A DNA stretch of 64,000 nt, taken from positions 1,488,001 to 1,552,000 of the forward strand of contig OZ240206.1 of assembly GCA_965197405.1 (NCBI GenBank). Reading direction: 5' to 3'. Source of the DNA: G965197405 sp965197405 (GTDB lineage: Bacteria; Chloroflexota; Dehalococcoidia; Lucifugimonadales; JAGWBF01). Below, piece after piece: positions 36,236 through 44,012 of the stretch. The position numbers were made by a program, and so were the translations under genes. Positions within the stretch are counted from its first letter, which is position 1. Each line of letters opens with the position of its first letter. The notes under the pieces were generated by a model that worked only from the letters and a program-made list of their open reading frames with translations, did not search any database and was not told where the DNA came from.

Positions 36236-36391
36236 ATGTTCCGGCTAAAGGGATGTGTCAGGTGTGGTGGCGACCTGGTCCTGGATGATGACGACTGGCA
36301 GTGCTTGCAGTGCGGCAGGTATTACTACACGATTCTACCCCCGGCTGACTATCACGGAGTCTTGTGGCACAGGGACGGCCCCCAAAGGTGA
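36236..36391 (+). CDS. Small zinc-ribbon protein
   Basis: A 51-residue protein starting at ATG 36236. Two Cys pairs, CVRCGGDL near residue 7 and CLQCGR near residue 23, form a compact zinc ribbon, followed by RYYYTILPP and a basic tail ending HRDGPQR. The frame is supported by the paired knuckles. Short proteins of this type are common in Chloroflexota genomes, with unknown function, perhaps DNA or RNA binding. The nearest regulatory signal is the palindrome 114 bases upstream. Confidence 0.6.
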   Translation: MFRLKGCVRCGGDLVLDDDDWQCLQCGRYYYTILPPADYHGVLWHRDGPQR

Positions 36392-36537
36392 AGCTATAGG
36401 GCCGCGAAATGAGTCCCCCAATAAGTCCGAATAGGGGTGATTAGCGTACAGAGTATTAAAGGAAAAAGACGCTCGACTTCACCGGGAACCGGACATGGGC
36501 TGAACACGGAATGGAGCGCGTAATGCCGGAGGAGGGG

Positions 36538-37122
36538 ATGCAGGTGAGCGTTCTGCTAGCTATAGACCCCAGTACCAAGGAGACGGGATGGGCGATATTC
36601 GCGGCCGGTCCATCCACCGGCTCGAAGGACCTCGCTGAACGGCAAAGTATGTCCTCCCCTCCGGCCTCTATGAGTGGGGAAGAGGCTGCCCAGACCCATC
36701 CCCAGTGGAGGCTTGTGGAGACGGGGACGATTTCGACCTGCCCTCCGCTCCCGCGCGGCGACCTCGCGGCGCGGATTAAGGCTATAGAGGCCGAGCTTGA
36801 CAGGACGGTGGAGACCTGGATGCCCGGGGAGGTGGCCTGCGGGAAGCCCTCCACCATGCAATTGCCCTCCCAGCAGGAAGGCATTGAGATGCTGACTCGC
36901 GCCCTGGAGCGGTGGGCGCAGAACCACGACCTACCCCTTTACTCTTACCCCCTTCGCGAAATACGGGTGGCCATATCCGGACGGGCCAACGCAGCTAAAG
37001 AGGAGCTGGCTTATGCTGTGATGACCCACTGGGACCTGCTGGGGGCGAAAAAGACCACCCACGAGTGGAACGCCATCGCCGTCGGTGACTACCACCTGGC
37101 ACAGCACACGCAGCAGACTTGA
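36538..37122 (+). CDS. RuvC-like (RNase H-fold) protein, catalytic residues partly lost
   Basis: About 194 residues. I prefer ATG 36538, directly after GGAGGAGGGG, to the in-frame ATG at 36511. It begins VSVLLAIDPSTKETGWAIF, the first strand of RuvC resolvases with the catalytic Asp. It ends with NAAKEELAYAVMTHW and HEWNAIAVGDYHLAQ, which parallels the last catalytic helix (usually DAADAxAVAxxH). The second acidic position, normally VAIEE, reads VACGKP. A ~45-residue insertion after the first strand also differs from RuvC. It may be a structure-specific DNA-binding protein or an inactive nuclease rather than the housekeeping resolvase. Confidence 0.6.
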   Translation: MQVSVLLAIDPSTKETGWAIFAAGPSTGSKDLAERQSMSSPPASMSGEEAAQTHPQWRLVETGTISTCPPLPRGDLAARIKAIEAELDRTVETWMPGEVACGKPSTMQLPSQQEGIEMLTRALERWAQNHDLPLYSYPLREIRVAISGRANAAKEELAYAVMTHWDLLGAKKTTHEWNAIAVGDYHLAQHTQQT

Positions 37123-37155
37123 GGGACTGGCCCTTTCTATTCTCCCTGACAATCA

Positions 37156-37163
37156 TGTACAAT
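37156..37163 (+). promoter_or_regulatory. Extended -10 promoter element
   Basis: TGTACAAT at 37156-37163 lies about 50 bases before the next start codon, just after the upstream stop. No good -35 is seen. Confidence 0.45.
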
Positions 37164-37213
37164 GTTCGCATCCCTCATGCGGCCAGGAGACAACGGCGCA
37201 CCAAGGAGGTGAT

Positions 37214-37543
37214 ATGGCAACGGAACATCCGCCTCTTCAGCCACCGGGAGAGTACACCCCGGAAGAGTACTACGAAGGGGGGTCCCTCGAGGCAGCGCTC
37301 AGCTTCTATGCGGACTCGTTGCACGTCTTCAGCGGACTCTACAGCAGCGTCCTCTTCTTCGGGGAGCTTCAAGAGGATAGGGAGCCCTTACTGAGGGCGA
37401 AAATCAAGGTTAGCCCCCAGATGCTCAAGGCCATCTGCCTGCTGACTCGGAAGCATGTGCGGGAGTACGAGAGCGCCATAGGCCCCATATCCTTGCCGGG
37501 CCAGGTGCTGGAGGCGTGGGACATCCGGGATGAGAAGCTATGA
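37214..37543 (+). CDS. DUF3467-like protein
   Basis: A 109-residue protein starting at ATG 37214 behind a near-perfect AAGGAGGTGAT. The core (VFSGLYSSVLFFGELQ, KIKVSPQMLKAICLLTRKHV, REYESAIGPISLP) follows the DUF3467 plan: a strand-rich region, then a P-x-x-hydrophobic helix, Y/E, and a G-x-I ending. The family is small and widespread, with no established function. The stop overlaps the following start by 4 bases (ATGA), so the two are translated together. Confidence 0.65.
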   Translation: MATEHPPLQPPGEYTPEEYYEGGSLEAALSFYADSLHVFSGLYSSVLFFGELQEDREPLLRAKIKVSPQMLKAICLLTRKHVREYESAIGPISLPGQVLEAWDIRDEKL

Positions 37544-37956
37544 CCTCGGAAAAAGAGGTGCTGCATCCCGCCAGTTCCGCTCCCCCCGGTGGGTGGCGCT
37601 GGAGCACCCTCGACGCCAGCCGCCCGCGCAGCGCCCTGGAACATATAGCCCATAGCGAGACCATGCCGGTGACCGTAGACCGGCTCCGTCCCGCCGATGC
37701 TTCGCCCGACGCGAAGTGGACCCTGGTCAGGGACATTCCCATCATCGTGACCGATACCCTGGACGCTTACTGGGTCTTCGAGAGGGTCCTTAACAAGCTG
37801 CACGGCTTCGCCAGGACGCCCGAAGAAGGAAAGAGCGACCTCGTGGACAAGCTGGGAGCGCATCTCCAGCTATTGAGCTCCCTGGAATCGCCCCAAATGG
37901 CCCCCATCCTGAGACTGGAACTGGAGTTTCTCAGGGCGGTCCTGCGGCCCGTCTGA
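37540..37956 (+). CDS. Hypothetical protein coupled to the DUF3467-like gene
   Basis: A 138-residue protein with no domain I recognise. The first 60 residues are polar and Pro-rich. The rest alternates helices, including DTLDAYWVFERVLNKLHGFA and DKLGAHLQLLSSLE, and ends with LRLELEFLRAVLRPV. It is translationally coupled to the DUF3467-like gene, so the two products probably act together. Confidence 0.6.
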   Translation: MTSEKEVLHPASSAPPGGWRWSTLDASRPRSALEHIAHSETMPVTVDRLRPADASPDAKWTLVRDIPIIVTDTLDAYWVFERVLNKLHGFARTPEEGKSDLVDKLGAHLQLLSSLESPQMAPILRLELEFLRAVLRPV

Positions 37957-37991
37957 GACCCAGGCCTCTTGCCTATTGTTCTACCCTTCTT

Positions 37992-38465
37992 CTACCCTGC
38001 CTGCGCCTTGATGCGAGCGAAGGCCTCGCTGATACGGGCGACCGAGTCGTCCTCCTCGTCGGCGAACCATTTGATCATGGAGCGGGTAAGCCCGTCTATC
38101 GTCTCGTCGGAGATGGCTGCCTTATACCTGTCCTGGATCGTCGGCTTCTCCTCGCTCTCTTGCCTGGACTGCTGCCAGCGGACCTTCTCAACGTCCGTAA
38201 TGTCGGAGCCGTGTACCCGTAGGTGCTCGCTGAAATCCGGGCCGCCTTCCTCCGTCATGGTATAGCCCAGCTCTTCGATGCGGCGCTTGAACACGTCGTA
38301 ATGGCTCTTCTCTCTCTCGGCCACCAGGGAGAGGCAGGCCCTCAACTCAGGGTCCGGCGTCTTGTCCGCCCAGACTTTCAGAAAGACGTCGGCGCGTGCC
38401 TCCTGGAGGGCGACGGTGTTGAGAAGCTCCACGTAATGAAGTCCAGTCTCTTTAGAGGTTGCCAT
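37992..38465 (-). CDS. Ferritin-like (rubrerythrin-type) four-helix protein
   Basis: A 157-residue protein. I use ATG 38465 (MATSKETGLHYVELLN); the longer frame continuing upstream is antisense to the aminopeptidase. Helix 1 has LNTVALQEARADVFLKVWAD and helix 2 has LVAEREKSHYDVFKRRIEEL, with the E-x-x-H metal motif of ferritin-like domains. A second, weaker acidic helix pair follows (KWFADEEDDSVARISEAF). It could bind a di-iron centre and act in oxidative stress, but only one clear E-x-x-H is seen. It is divergent from the aminopeptidase gene. Confidence 0.6.
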   Translation of the reverse strand: MATSKETGLHYVELLNTVALQEARADVFLKVWADKTPDPELRACLSLVAEREKSHYDVFKRRIEELGYTMTEEGGPDFSEHLRVHGSDITDVEKVRWQQSRQESEEKPTIQDRYKAAISDETIDGLTRSMIKWFADEEDDSVARISEAFARIKAQAG

Positions 38466-38558
38466 AACACTCCTTTCCGTTGTGTCGAGCCTCGAGGCCC
38501 TTATTATACACCTGGCGCGCTTCGATGGCGAACAAATATATCCTAACCCTCTCCGGTC

Positions 38559-38567
38559 TGGTACAAT
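38559..38567 (+). promoter_or_regulatory. Extended -10 promoter of the aminopeptidase gene
   Basis: TGGTACAAT at 38559-38567, about 46 bases before the TTG start; no clear -35. Confidence 0.45.
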
Positions 38568-38612
38568 CCCGAAGGCACAGGACGAAAACTTCAGATAGCA
38601 GGAGCCTAGACG

Positions 38613-41168
38613 TTGGATATTAGAGATGACCTTAGAGACTTGATGGAGCTTTCCTGTGGGCGGGCCTATGGCTTCTCCTCGGCCCAGGGGGCCGGCCCCT
38701 TCGCCCTGCCCGGGGACGAGTCCCACTGGCCCCGGGACCGGGCCTGCGATCTCCTGCACCTCAAGCTGGAGCTGGCCCTTGACGTGGACAACAAGCGCCT
38801 CTCGGGGGTTGCCACCCATACCTTGGCCCCCATCAACGACGGCCTCACCTCCCTGGAGCTGGACGCCGCAGAGCTTCAGATAAAGTCCGTGAAGTTCCCG
38901 GAGGGGGCGCCACTTAACTACAGCTACGAGGACAGCAAGCTGAGGATAGAGTTGGGCGCGCCGCACAAAGCCGGTGAAAGTGTGACCATCCAGGTTGAGT
39001 ACGAGTGCGCCCCTCGCCGGGGACTCTACTTCAACGCACCAGATGAGGCCTATCCCGATAGGCCCCGCCAGGTGTGGACCCAGGGTGAGGACGAGGACTC
39101 CCGCTACTGGTTCCCATGCTACGACTTCCCCAACGAGCGCTTCACCAGTGAGATCATCGTAACTGTGCCCAGGGACTGGACCACCATCTCCAATGGGAAG
39201 CTGGTCTCCGTCAAAGAAGAGGGCCAGGTGAAGGTATGCCACTGGTCCCAGGATGTGCCCCATCCGACCTACCTCATGTCCCTTGTAGCGGGGGAGTATA
39301 CCGAGATTCGCGACGAGTGGAACGGGGTCCCCATCCTCTACTACTCACCCCCGGGGCGGGAGGAGGACACTCGCCGCTCCTTTGGCAAGACCCCCAGGAT
39401 GATGGAGTTCTTCGCCGAGAAGATCGGAGTCCCATACCCCTGGGCCAAGTATTCCCAGGTTACGGTGGCGGACTTCATCTTCGGCGGCATGGAGAACACT
39501 TCGGCGACCACCATGACCGATTACCTCCTTCACGACGAGAGGGCGCACCAGGACTACTCCACCGACAGCATCGTCGCCCACGAGCTGGCCCACCAGTGGT
39601 GGGGCGACCTCCTGACCTGTCGAGACTGGTCCCACGGCTGGCTCAACGAGGGCTTCGCCACCTACTTCGACCTTCTCTTCAAGGAGTACGACCTGGGTGC
39701 TAGCGAGTTCCGATACGCCGTCTACCAGGACGCCAGGTCCTACCTCCAGGAGGACTCCGGGCACTACCGGCGGCCCATAGTGAACAACGTATATAACCAA
39801 CCCGTGGACCTCTTCGACAGGCACCTCTACGAGAAGGGGGCCCTTGTCCTCCACATGCTCCGGTTTGTCCTGGGGGACGAGCTTTTCTGGAAGGCGATGC
39901 ACCATTACTGCGTCAAGCACCAGGGAAAGAGCGTCACGACCGAGGACTTGCAGCGGGCCATCGAGGAGGCCACGGGGAAAAACGTGGACTGGTTCTTCCA
40001 CCAGTGGGTGTACAGGGCCGGCCACCCCAGCTTCAAAGTGGCCTATAGCTGGGCAGAGGATACGAGAACGGCCCGGCTTGCCGTCTCCCAGACCCAGGAC
40101 GCCGACGAGCTTACCCCAATCTTTCGTATGCCCGTCCAGGTGGCTTTTGCCACCTCGGAGGGGAGGCAAACGCTGCGAATAGACGTGTCCCAGAAGGAGC
40201 AGTCCTTCTACTTCCTCTTGAAAGAGAAACCCGGCATGGTGCAGTTCGACCCCGGCTACTGGTGCCTCAAGACCCTGGACTTCACCAGGCCCAAAGAGAT
40301 GTTGCTCTACCAGCTAAAGCACGACGAGGACGTTATCGGGCGCATCCAGGCGGCCCAGGACCTGGCGAAGCTGGACGCGCCGGACTGCGTCGAGGCCCTC
40401 AAGGAGGCCGTCCTGGGGGACGCCTTCTGGGGAGTCCAGGTGGAAGCGGCCAGAGCTTTGGGCGCCGTCAAGTCTGAGTCCGCCATGAATGCTCTGGTCG
40501 AGTGTGCCGGAGTGGCCCATCCCAGGCCGCGCCGCGCCGTATGTGCCGCTCTGGGGGAGTTCAAGGAGGAAGCCGCCCTCAAAGCCCTTCTTCCGCTCCT
40601 GGAACGCGACGAAAGCTATTTTGTGGAGTCGGAGGCGGCCAGGGCCATCGCCCGGACGAAGCAGCCGGAGGCCTTCGACGTTGTCTCCCGGGCGCTGGGA
40701 CAGCCATCTTTCAACAGCGTGCTCACCGCCCAGGCGCTGGATGGGCTGGGGGAGCTCAAGGATGAGCGGGCCATCCCTCTGGCCAGGGAGTGGGCTGCCT
40801 ATGGAAAGCCCGCCAGGGCACGGGAGGCTGCCCTCGCGTGTCTCGGCAAACTTGGCGAGGGCAAAAGCGACGTGGTGGAGCTACTCACGGGCTACGTGGA
40901 TGACCCGTGGCTACGGGCTAGAGGCAGCGCCATTGGCGCTCTCCAGGAGATCAAGGACGACAAGGCGATTCCCGCCCTGTCCCGGCGCATCACCCAGGAC
41001 CTGGACGGAAGGGTGGTGCGCCGCTGCCGGGAGGCCATCGCAGCCATACGGCAGGGCAAGGACCGTAGCGCCGACGTGAGGAAGCTTCGCGAGGACCTGG
41101 AGAAGCTGCAGGAGGAGAACCGCAAGCTGACGGACAGGCTTGGCAAGCTGGAGGCCAGGTTGGAGTAA
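38613..41168 (+). CDS. M1-family zinc aminopeptidase with HEAT repeats and coiled coil
   Basis: An 851-residue enzyme. The start is TTG 38613 behind AGGAGCC; ATG 38644 is the fallback. The M1 core has the exopeptidase motif GGMENT at 291-296 and zinc site HELAHQWWGD at 323-332, with the third ligand Glu346 in WLNEGFATYF. The family tyrosine is in the DRHLYEKGALVLHML region. After ~560 come HEAT-like repeats (IQAAQDLAKLD, VQVEAARALGAVKSE, AAYGKPARAREAALACLGK) and a final coiled coil (LREDLEKLQEENRKLTDRLG). This resembles TAF2-like M1 proteins. No signal peptide is seen, so it is probably cytoplasmic and removes N-terminal residues from peptides. Confidence 0.93.
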   Translation: MDIRDDLRDLMELSCGRAYGFSSAQGAGPFALPGDESHWPRDRACDLLHLKLELALDVDNKRLSGVATHTLAPINDGLTSLELDAAELQIKSVKFPEGAPLNYSYEDSKLRIELGAPHKAGESVTIQVEYECAPRRGLYFNAPDEAYPDRPRQVWTQGEDEDSRYWFPCYDFPNERFTSEIIVTVPRDWTTISNGKLVSVKEEGQVKVCHWSQDVPHPTYLMSLVAGEYTEIRDEWNGVPILYYSPPGREEDTRRSFGKTPRMMEFFAEKIGVPYPWAKYSQVTVADFIFGGMENTSATTMTDYLLHDERAHQDYSTDSIVAHELAHQWWGDLLTCRDWSHGWLNEGFATYFDLLFKEYDLGASEFRYAVYQDARSYLQEDSGHYRRPIVNNVYNQPVDLFDRHLYEKGALVLHMLRFVLGDELFWKAMHHYCVKHQGKSVTTEDLQRAIEEATGKNVDWFFHQWVYRAGHPSFKVAYSWAEDTRTARLAVSQTQDADELTPIFRMPVQVAFATSEGRQTLRIDVSQKEQSFYFLLKEKPGMVQFDPGYWCLKTLDFTRPKEMLLYQLKHDEDVIGRIQAAQDLAKLDAPDCVEALKEAVLGDAFWGVQVEAARALGAVKSESAMNALVECAGVAHPRPRRAVCAALGEFKEEAALKALLPLLERDESYFVESEAARAIARTKQPEAFDVVSRALGQPSFNSVLTAQALDGLGELKDERAIPLAREWAAYGKPARAREAALACLGKLGEGKSDVVELLTGYVDDPWLRARGSAIGALQEIKDDKAIPALSRRITQDLDGRVVRRCREAIAAIRQGKDRSADVRKLREDLEKLQEENRKLTDRLGKLEARLE

Positions 41169-41181
41169 TGCTGATAACCTC

Positions 41182-41535
41182 TCAGGACAGCAAGGCTAGC
41201 ACACGCGTGACGAACTCCCGCACCACCGGACGGTCTACGTTCAACTGGAAGCCCTCCATGAAATCATGGTAGAAGTTGGCATGGAACTTCTCAGCAATTC
41301 CAAATTCGCTAATCAATGCCCGGTCGCCGGTATCTTCTGATAGGCGTTGGACGACTTCCTTGAGTGCGCCGTGGCTGCCAAAGGGTAGGCCGCGCCGTTG
41401 TGCGACCGCCATCACCGCGTGGGATGCCGCGCCCCAGAGCTTTTCTGACCCTTGCAGGTGGTCGCCGGATGCAAACTCCTGGTCCGCTGCTTCCAGAAAG
41501 TCCCGCGCTGTCTGGACGTGTTCCCGAGTCTCCAT
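41182..41535 (-). CDS. PaREP1/HEPN-like protein, tandem copy 1
   Basis: A 117-residue helical protein. I use ATG 41535 because GAGGTGAAC lies just upstream on its strand. Family marks are ARDFLEAADQEFASGDHLQG, SEKLWGAASHAVMAVAQRRG and EKFHANFYHDFMEGFQ, the PaREP1 pattern of a GD-x-x-x-A-x-EK-x-WGA helix and LH-x-NFY. PaREP1 proteins resemble HEPN bundles without the nuclease motif; their role is unclear. A near-identical copy lies 500 bases away in the same orientation. Confidence 0.7.
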   Translation of the reverse strand: METREHVQTARDFLEAADQEFASGDHLQGSEKLWGAASHAVMAVAQRRGLPFGSHGALKEVVQRLSEDTGDRALISEFGIAEKFHANFYHDFMEGFQLNVDRPVVREFVTRVLALLS

Positions 41536-41680
41536 GTTCACCTCGCGAGTCATATATCCGGTCTCCCCTCGCCGCCGACCCACTTATCTCGTATTACTGC
41601 AAGGGTGGCAGAGCTGGCACGCCAACTATTCACTATCCACCGACCACTAGCCACAGCGCGGATGCTCACACCAAGGCCCC

Positions 41681-42034
41681 TCAGGACAGCAGGGCTAGCA
41701 CACGCGTGACGAATTCCCGCACCACCGGGCGGTCGGCGGCCAGCTGATAGCCCTCCATGAAATCGTGATAGAAGTTGGCATGGAACTTCTCGGCGGTGCT
41801 GAATTCGCCAATCAATGCCCGGTCGACGCTATCCTCTGCCAGGCGCTGAACGACTTCCTTCAGTGCGCTATGGCTGCCGAAGGGTAGGCCGCGCTGTTGG
41901 GCGACCGCCATCACCGCGTGGGATGCCGCGCCCCAGAGCTTTTCTGACCCTTGCAGGTGGTCGCCGGATGCAAACTCCTGGTCCGCTGCTTCCAGAAAGT
42001 CCCGCGCTGTCTGGACGTGTTCCTGAGTCTCCAT
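41681..42034 (-). CDS. PaREP1/HEPN-like protein, tandem copy 2
   Basis: A 117-residue paralogue of the neighbouring gene. They differ mainly near residues 60-75 and 100-105 (EDSVDRALIGEFSTAEKF against EDTGDRALISEFGIAEKF, and QLAADRP against QLNVDRP). The start at ATG 42034 has the same GAGGTGAAC. About 60 bases of upstream DNA (CTCATCTCGTATTACTGCAA) are also shared, so the whole unit with its promoter was duplicated. Two more relatives are at 48077 and 60908. Confidence 0.7.
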   Translation of the reverse strand: METQEHVQTARDFLEAADQEFASGDHLQGSEKLWGAASHAVMAVAQQRGLPFGSHSALKEVVQRLAEDSVDRALIGEFSTAEKFHANFYHDFMEGYQLAADRPVVREFVTRVLALLS

Positions 42035-42183
42035 GTTCACCTCACAAGTCACATATCCGGTCACCTCTCGCCGCCGACTCACTCATCTCGTATTACTGCA
42101 AGGGTGGCAGAGCCGGCACGACAGGTTATGGAAGCAAACCTGCTATACACTGATCACCAGCCACTGTCCACTAGAGGGCCCGC

Positions 42184-42819
42184 TCACGGCCAGCGCCACT
42201 CGAAGGTCGAATAGTGGCCGTTCTTCCCCGTGTTGTCCCAGCTCATGCCGTAGTCGGTATAGGTGCTGCCCGTGCCCTTGGCCAGGGCCAGGGAGGAGTT
42301 GACAGGGTGGGACGTGTTCTCCAGCCGCATCGGCTCAGTGGCCCGTCTGCTGGACATAATCCCTTCCACGCTGAAACTCATAATTTCCGGTATGGACACG
42401 CTCCGGGTGCGCCCCTCGGCTACGTAGGTAATAGGGCTGTACTTGATTCCCAGGAAATTGGCGGTAAGGAGCATCCAACGCTCGGCGGGGCCTCCCATCC
42501 TGCCCGAGAGGATTGACCCCAGGGCTTCCCGCTGGCCTTCGTCCGCCGCTTCATCAATGTATACTGCCGTGGACCAGTTGCCCGCGCCCATTATGCCCGG
42601 CGTATAGGCTATCACCGCGAAATTCAAGCCGTTGAGAGTAGTCCCGTTGAAATCACCCTCCTCGATGTGAAACGCGAACCCCACGTCGCAATGGCCCTCC
42701 GTGGGGACGGCCTCCGCACCCTGCACGATGCACGGGCACAGTATCTCGCAGTTGCAGTTCTCGAAGTAGTCTCCCTTCAATCGCCATCCCTGGGAGGCAG
42801 AATCCCTGTCTGCAGCCAT
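42184..42819 (-). CDS. DUF1326 domain protein
   Basis: A 211-residue protein with the DUF1326 opening WRLKGDYFENCNCEILCPCI (Cys in CNCE and CPC), then GHCDVGFAFHIEEGDFNGTTL and late SHPVNSSLALAKGTGSTY. The conserved cysteines suggest metal binding, but no activity is established for the family. It is one of a run of - strand genes with asparaginase just upstream, 27 bases away, so the two may be cotranscribed. Confidence 0.85.
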   Translation of the reverse strand: MAADRDSASQGWRLKGDYFENCNCEILCPCIVQGAEAVPTEGHCDVGFAFHIEEGDFNGTTLNGLNFAVIAYTPGIMGAGNWSTAVYIDEAADEGQREALGSILSGRMGGPAERWMLLTANFLGIKYSPITYVAEGRTRSVSIPEIMSFSVEGIMSSRRATEPMRLENTSHPVNSSLALAKGTGSTYTDYGMSWDNTGKNGHYSTFEWRWP

Positions 42820-42846
42820 AATGGTCCCCCTCTTTCTGGTCGGGTT

Positions 42847-43854
42847 CTAGTGCTCGTAGAACATACGCTGAATCTCGTTGCGGTCTCTGGTGACGGTGAG
42901 GGCCAGCATCAGGAGGATGCGCGCCTTCTGGGGCGCGAGGTTGTCGCAGACTATGAAGCCCTGCTCGTCCTTCTGAGGTGTCATGATGACTCGTCCGGCG
43001 GTGGCGCGGGTAGCCATCACCACAGGAATGCCGTCGCCAACTGCTCTGGCCCCCGCCTGCTGGACCGCGGGCGGATAGGTGCCGCCTCCGAAACCGGCCA
43101 GCACCAGGCCATCGGACCCGTTCCGGCGCACGGCATCCACCAGCAGCCCGTCCGAGCCGGCATACGCGTACACGATGTCCACCCTCGGGAGGGTCTGCAC
43201 TCCGTCTACTTCGAAGGCGGTGGATGTGGTGTGCTTGCGGGTCGGAGTCCGGTAGAACACCACCTCGCCATCGGAGTCGGCATACCCCAGGAAACCAAGC
43301 TCGTTGGGCCTGAAGGTCTCCACTCGAAAGGTGTTGGCCTTAATCACGTCCCTGGCGCTCTGGATTTCGTTGTTGAGTACCGTGAGGACTCCCTTTCCCC
43401 CCGCGTCAGGAGATGCGGCGATGCGCACGGCGTCCAGGAGGTTGAGGTCGGCGTCGGTGCTCAGGGCAGTGGGGGGGCGCATGGCCCCCGTAACCACGAC
43501 GGGCTTGGAGGACTTTACCGTGAGGTGCAGGAAGTAGGCCGTCTCCTCCAGGGTGGCCGTCCCGTGGGTTATCGCCACGCCGTCCACGCTGGCGTCTTCC
43601 CGGAAAATGCGGTTGATAAGCTGGGCCATCCGCAGCCATTCCTGGGGGCCTATTGACGTGCTGCCCACGCTGATGAAGTCCTCCGCCTGGATTTCGGCGA
43701 TGTCCCTCACCTCCGGGACGCGGGCCAGGGACTCCTCGATGGTCAGGTGATCACCCAGCTCGGAGTAGAGCATGTAGTCCAGGCGGTTGGGTCCGATTCC
43801 GGCGATGCTGCCGCCTGTGCCCAGGAGTCTAACCTTGGGCCGTGGGGTTGCCAT
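42847..43854 (-). CDS. L-asparaginase (type I/II family)
   Basis: A 335-residue enzyme; I prefer ATG 43854 (GGAGA upstream) over a GTG two codons earlier. The first catalytic Thr is in VRLLGTGGSIAG (~residue 13) and the second motif is GVAITHGTATLEETAYFL. Lys and Asp of the family are expected in VVVTGAMRPP. It hydrolyses asparagine to aspartate and ammonia. There is no signal peptide, so it is probably cytoplasmic. The THGT-A-TLEET variation (usually THGTDTMEET) lacks the Asp usually found in the active site, so another amide substrate is possible. Confidence 0.85.
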   Translation of the reverse strand: MATPRPKVRLLGTGGSIAGIGPNRLDYMLYSELGDHLTIEESLARVPEVRDIAEIQAEDFISVGSTSIGPQEWLRMAQLINRIFREDASVDGVAITHGTATLEETAYFLHLTVKSSKPVVVTGAMRPPTALSTDADLNLLDAVRIAASPDAGGKGVLTVLNNEIQSARDVIKANTFRVETFRPNELGFLGYADSDGEVVFYRTPTRKHTTSTAFEVDGVQTLPRVDIVYAYAGSDGLLVDAVRRNGSDGLVLAGFGGGTYPPAVQQAGARAVGDGIPVVMATRATAGRVIMTPQKDEQGFIVCDNLAPQKARILLMLALTVTRDRNEIQRMFYEH

Positions 43855-44012
43855 CTTCACGTCTCCTCGATAAACACTGATAAACGCGCTGCTTCATACT
43901 TTACCCCAGTCCCCTCACCATGACAAGGAGAGCTATAGCGGGGCATTTTCAACGAGCGTTGGAGCTGGTATGCGGCCCTGCCCGCCACCAACACCCGCGC
44001 CGCGCCGGGGCC

